The translations under genes and the position numbers were made by a program. Under the pieces are notes generated by a model that was not told the DNA's origin, ran no database searches, and saw only the letters and a program-made list of their open reading frames with translations. From the NCBI GenBank assembly GCA_020628645.1, contig JAHDES010000008.1, forward strand, positions 74,607 through 138,606: DNA of 64,000 nt, read 5' to 3'. This stretch comes from Saprospiraceae bacterium (GTDB lineage: Bacteria > Bacteroidota > Bacteroidia > Chitinophagales > Saprospiraceae). Numbering within the stretch: position 1 is the first letter of the stretch; every line of letters begins with the position of its first letter. Of the stretch, positions 63,191 to 64,000 are shown piece by piece.

Positions 63191-63343
63191 AAAGTAGGAT
63201 TGAAATATCATGAATTGATGGTAAATACCATGGATTCTATAAAGTAGGAATGTACATTCAATTATAAAAAACGGGCAATAGCTGAGTTGTTTGGCCACGC
63301 GTCAGCTAGTACCCTATTTAGTAAACTAAATTATTTACAACTT
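63191..63343 (+). other. Leader with possible vestigial helix-turn-helix coding sequence
   Basis: Between 63266 and 63331 the frame that runs into the lipoprotein gene translates as KKRAIAELFGHASASTLFSKLN, read in two pieces: KKRAIAELFGHA and SASTLFSKLN. This resembles the second helix-turn-helix of some AraC-type regulators, but an in-frame stop at 63245-63247 and the lack of a plausible start leave it untranslated as such. It may be the remnant of a degraded regulator or a coincidence. Confidence 0.2.
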
Positions 63344-63961
63344 ATGAAAAATTTATTATTTGTCCTAATGGGACTATGTTTATTCTTCGCTTGTGGAAAG
63401 GAGGAACTTGTTACAAATGAACAATTGCAACAACCTAAAAACACCTTTCTTGAAAAGAGTGGAGAATCTACTTACGATAAGATTTATCGTACAGACAACC
63501 TAACAGATGACTTGAGAATAGAAAATGGAATGCTTGTTTTTCAAGACTTCAAGCACTTTGAAAATGTAGTGGAAGGCCTTTTTCTTTTACAAGAGCAGCA
63601 CGAAGATGATTTTCTTTCAACTTATGAACATTTATCTAATAAAGAATTAGATATTAAAGCAGAAGAAATTGAATATGAAGATTATCAACCCTTAGTTTCT
63701 TTTGAAAAAGAACTTGGATTTAGGTCACGTAGAGCCTTTATTGAAGAAAAAATACAAAACTGGTTAGACAATGAAGAACTAGATTTTGAAAATAATCCTG
63801 ATAACCTTGATTCTCATTCCCCTGTTTTTAGAACGGTATTAAATGTAAGTGGAAATGTAAAGATAGGTGATGAAGAAATTGAGTTGATAGAGAGATGGCC
63901 TTTTAAGAAAAAATGTTTTAGGCATGGAAAGGAAAAATGGGATGCTCAATCTATCTACTGA
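63344..63961 (+). CDS. Hypothetical lipoprotein
   Basis: The 205-residue protein has a lipoprotein signal (MKNLLFVLMGLCLFFAC, lipid on C17) and no domain I recognise. The mature part is acidic and helical, with Glu-, Leu- and Phe-rich stretches (HFENVVEGLFLLQEQHEDDF) and ends in a basic segment. The frame is open about 20 codons further left, but the ATG at 63344 fits the lipobox. A consensus promoter and a tandem repeat lie far upstream. The gene ends 39 bases before the window edge, so its downstream neighbour is unknown. Confidence 0.6.
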   Translation: MKNLLFVLMGLCLFFACGKEELVTNEQLQQPKNTFLEKSGESTYDKIYRTDNLTDDLRIENGMLVFQDFKHFENVVEGLFLLQEQHEDDFLSTYEHLSNKELDIKAEEIEYEDYQPLVSFEKELGFRSRRAFIEEKIQNWLDNEELDFENNPDNLDSHSPVFRTVLNVSGNVKIGDEEIELIERWPFKKKCFRHGKEKWDAQSIY

Positions 63962-64000
63962 ACGATAGATTTATTTAATATGTATTTTTTACGCTCCAGT

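Noticed and set aside
63035..63247. A 70-codon plus-strand frame overlapping the gldD end and the 10-bp repeats
   Set aside because: It crosses the end of gldD, the promoter and the tandem repeat. The predicted peptide is low-complexity and matches no family.
1..64000. tRNA, rRNA, tmRNA or prophage genes
   Set aside because: I looked for conserved rRNA words, tRNA-like cloverleaf ends with TTCGA loops, integrases and phage structural genes, and saw none that I could support.

Overview
The window is AT-rich chromosomal DNA from a member of the Bacteroidota. The support is type IX secretion (T9SS) sorting domains, a T9SS plug-domain protein, gliding genes (gldE, gldD), promoters of the TTTG-N19/20-TAnnTTTG type, almost no Shine-Dalgarno sequences, and many lipoproteins and secreted proteins with short signal peptides. 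Class II HMG-CoA reductase beside type 2 IPP isomerase, 3-coathanger stack modules, a choice-of-anchor V protein and a DUF1800/DUF1501 pair suggest the Saprospiria. That placement is inference. I saw no rRNA, tRNA, CRISPR array, prophage or intact transposase.

Layout. 0.4-9.8 kb: nitrogen assimilation (PII protein, ammonium channel, outer-membrane barrel, both glutamate synthase subunits). 9.9-14.2 kb: a lipoprotein, then a BlaI-type repressor with an M56 membrane peptidase that carries two TonB C-terminal domains, a plug-like segment and a T9SS-type tail. 14.3-16.5 kb: YceI protein and a dinB / CoA-binding / Crp operon. 16.5-21.8 kb, minus strand: type 2 IPP isomerase, HMG-CoA reductase, an amidohydrolase relative without the usual metal ligands, and a dihydrolipoamide acyltransferase. 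22-25.8 kb: a DUF5682 protein and a di-heme peroxidase. 26-31 kb, minus strand: HlyD-like protein, T9SS plug-domain protein, TlpA-like thioredoxin, WG-repeat protein. 31-38.6 kb: single genes, including a class III adenylyl cyclase, a CrtA-like monooxygenase, glutaryl-CoA dehydrogenase, a glycosyltransferase, a Uma2 protein and alkaline phosphatase. 38.7-41.4 kb: unknown protein and NAD-dependent DNA ligase.

41.8-52.2 kb is the most distinctive part: five plus-strand genes for exported proteins (DUF1800, DUF1501 with a Tat signal, a PA14/discoidin protein, a 1.2-kilo-residue repeat protein, a CxxCH choice-of-anchor V protein). The last three share the same C-terminal 3-coathanger module. 52.4-58.3 kb: DoxX protein, a membrane iron-sulfur protein with an FAD oxidoreductase, an altered zincin-like protein and a DUF4846 lipoprotein. 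58.5-63.1 kb: an ECF sigma factor, then mutY-ssb-gldE-gldD, with TTG starts for gldE and gldD. 63.1-64 kb: a lipoprotein behind a long leader with a strong promoter and a 4 x 10 bp tandem repeat.

Non-coding structure includes a 153-bp MITE-like element with TTA flanks (54,623-54,775), three copies of a REP-like palindrome (24.3, 54.6 and 62.4 kb), a 113-bp imperfect inverted repeat (47.5 kb), an operator-like palindrome ahead of blaI, and several clear promoters and terminators.
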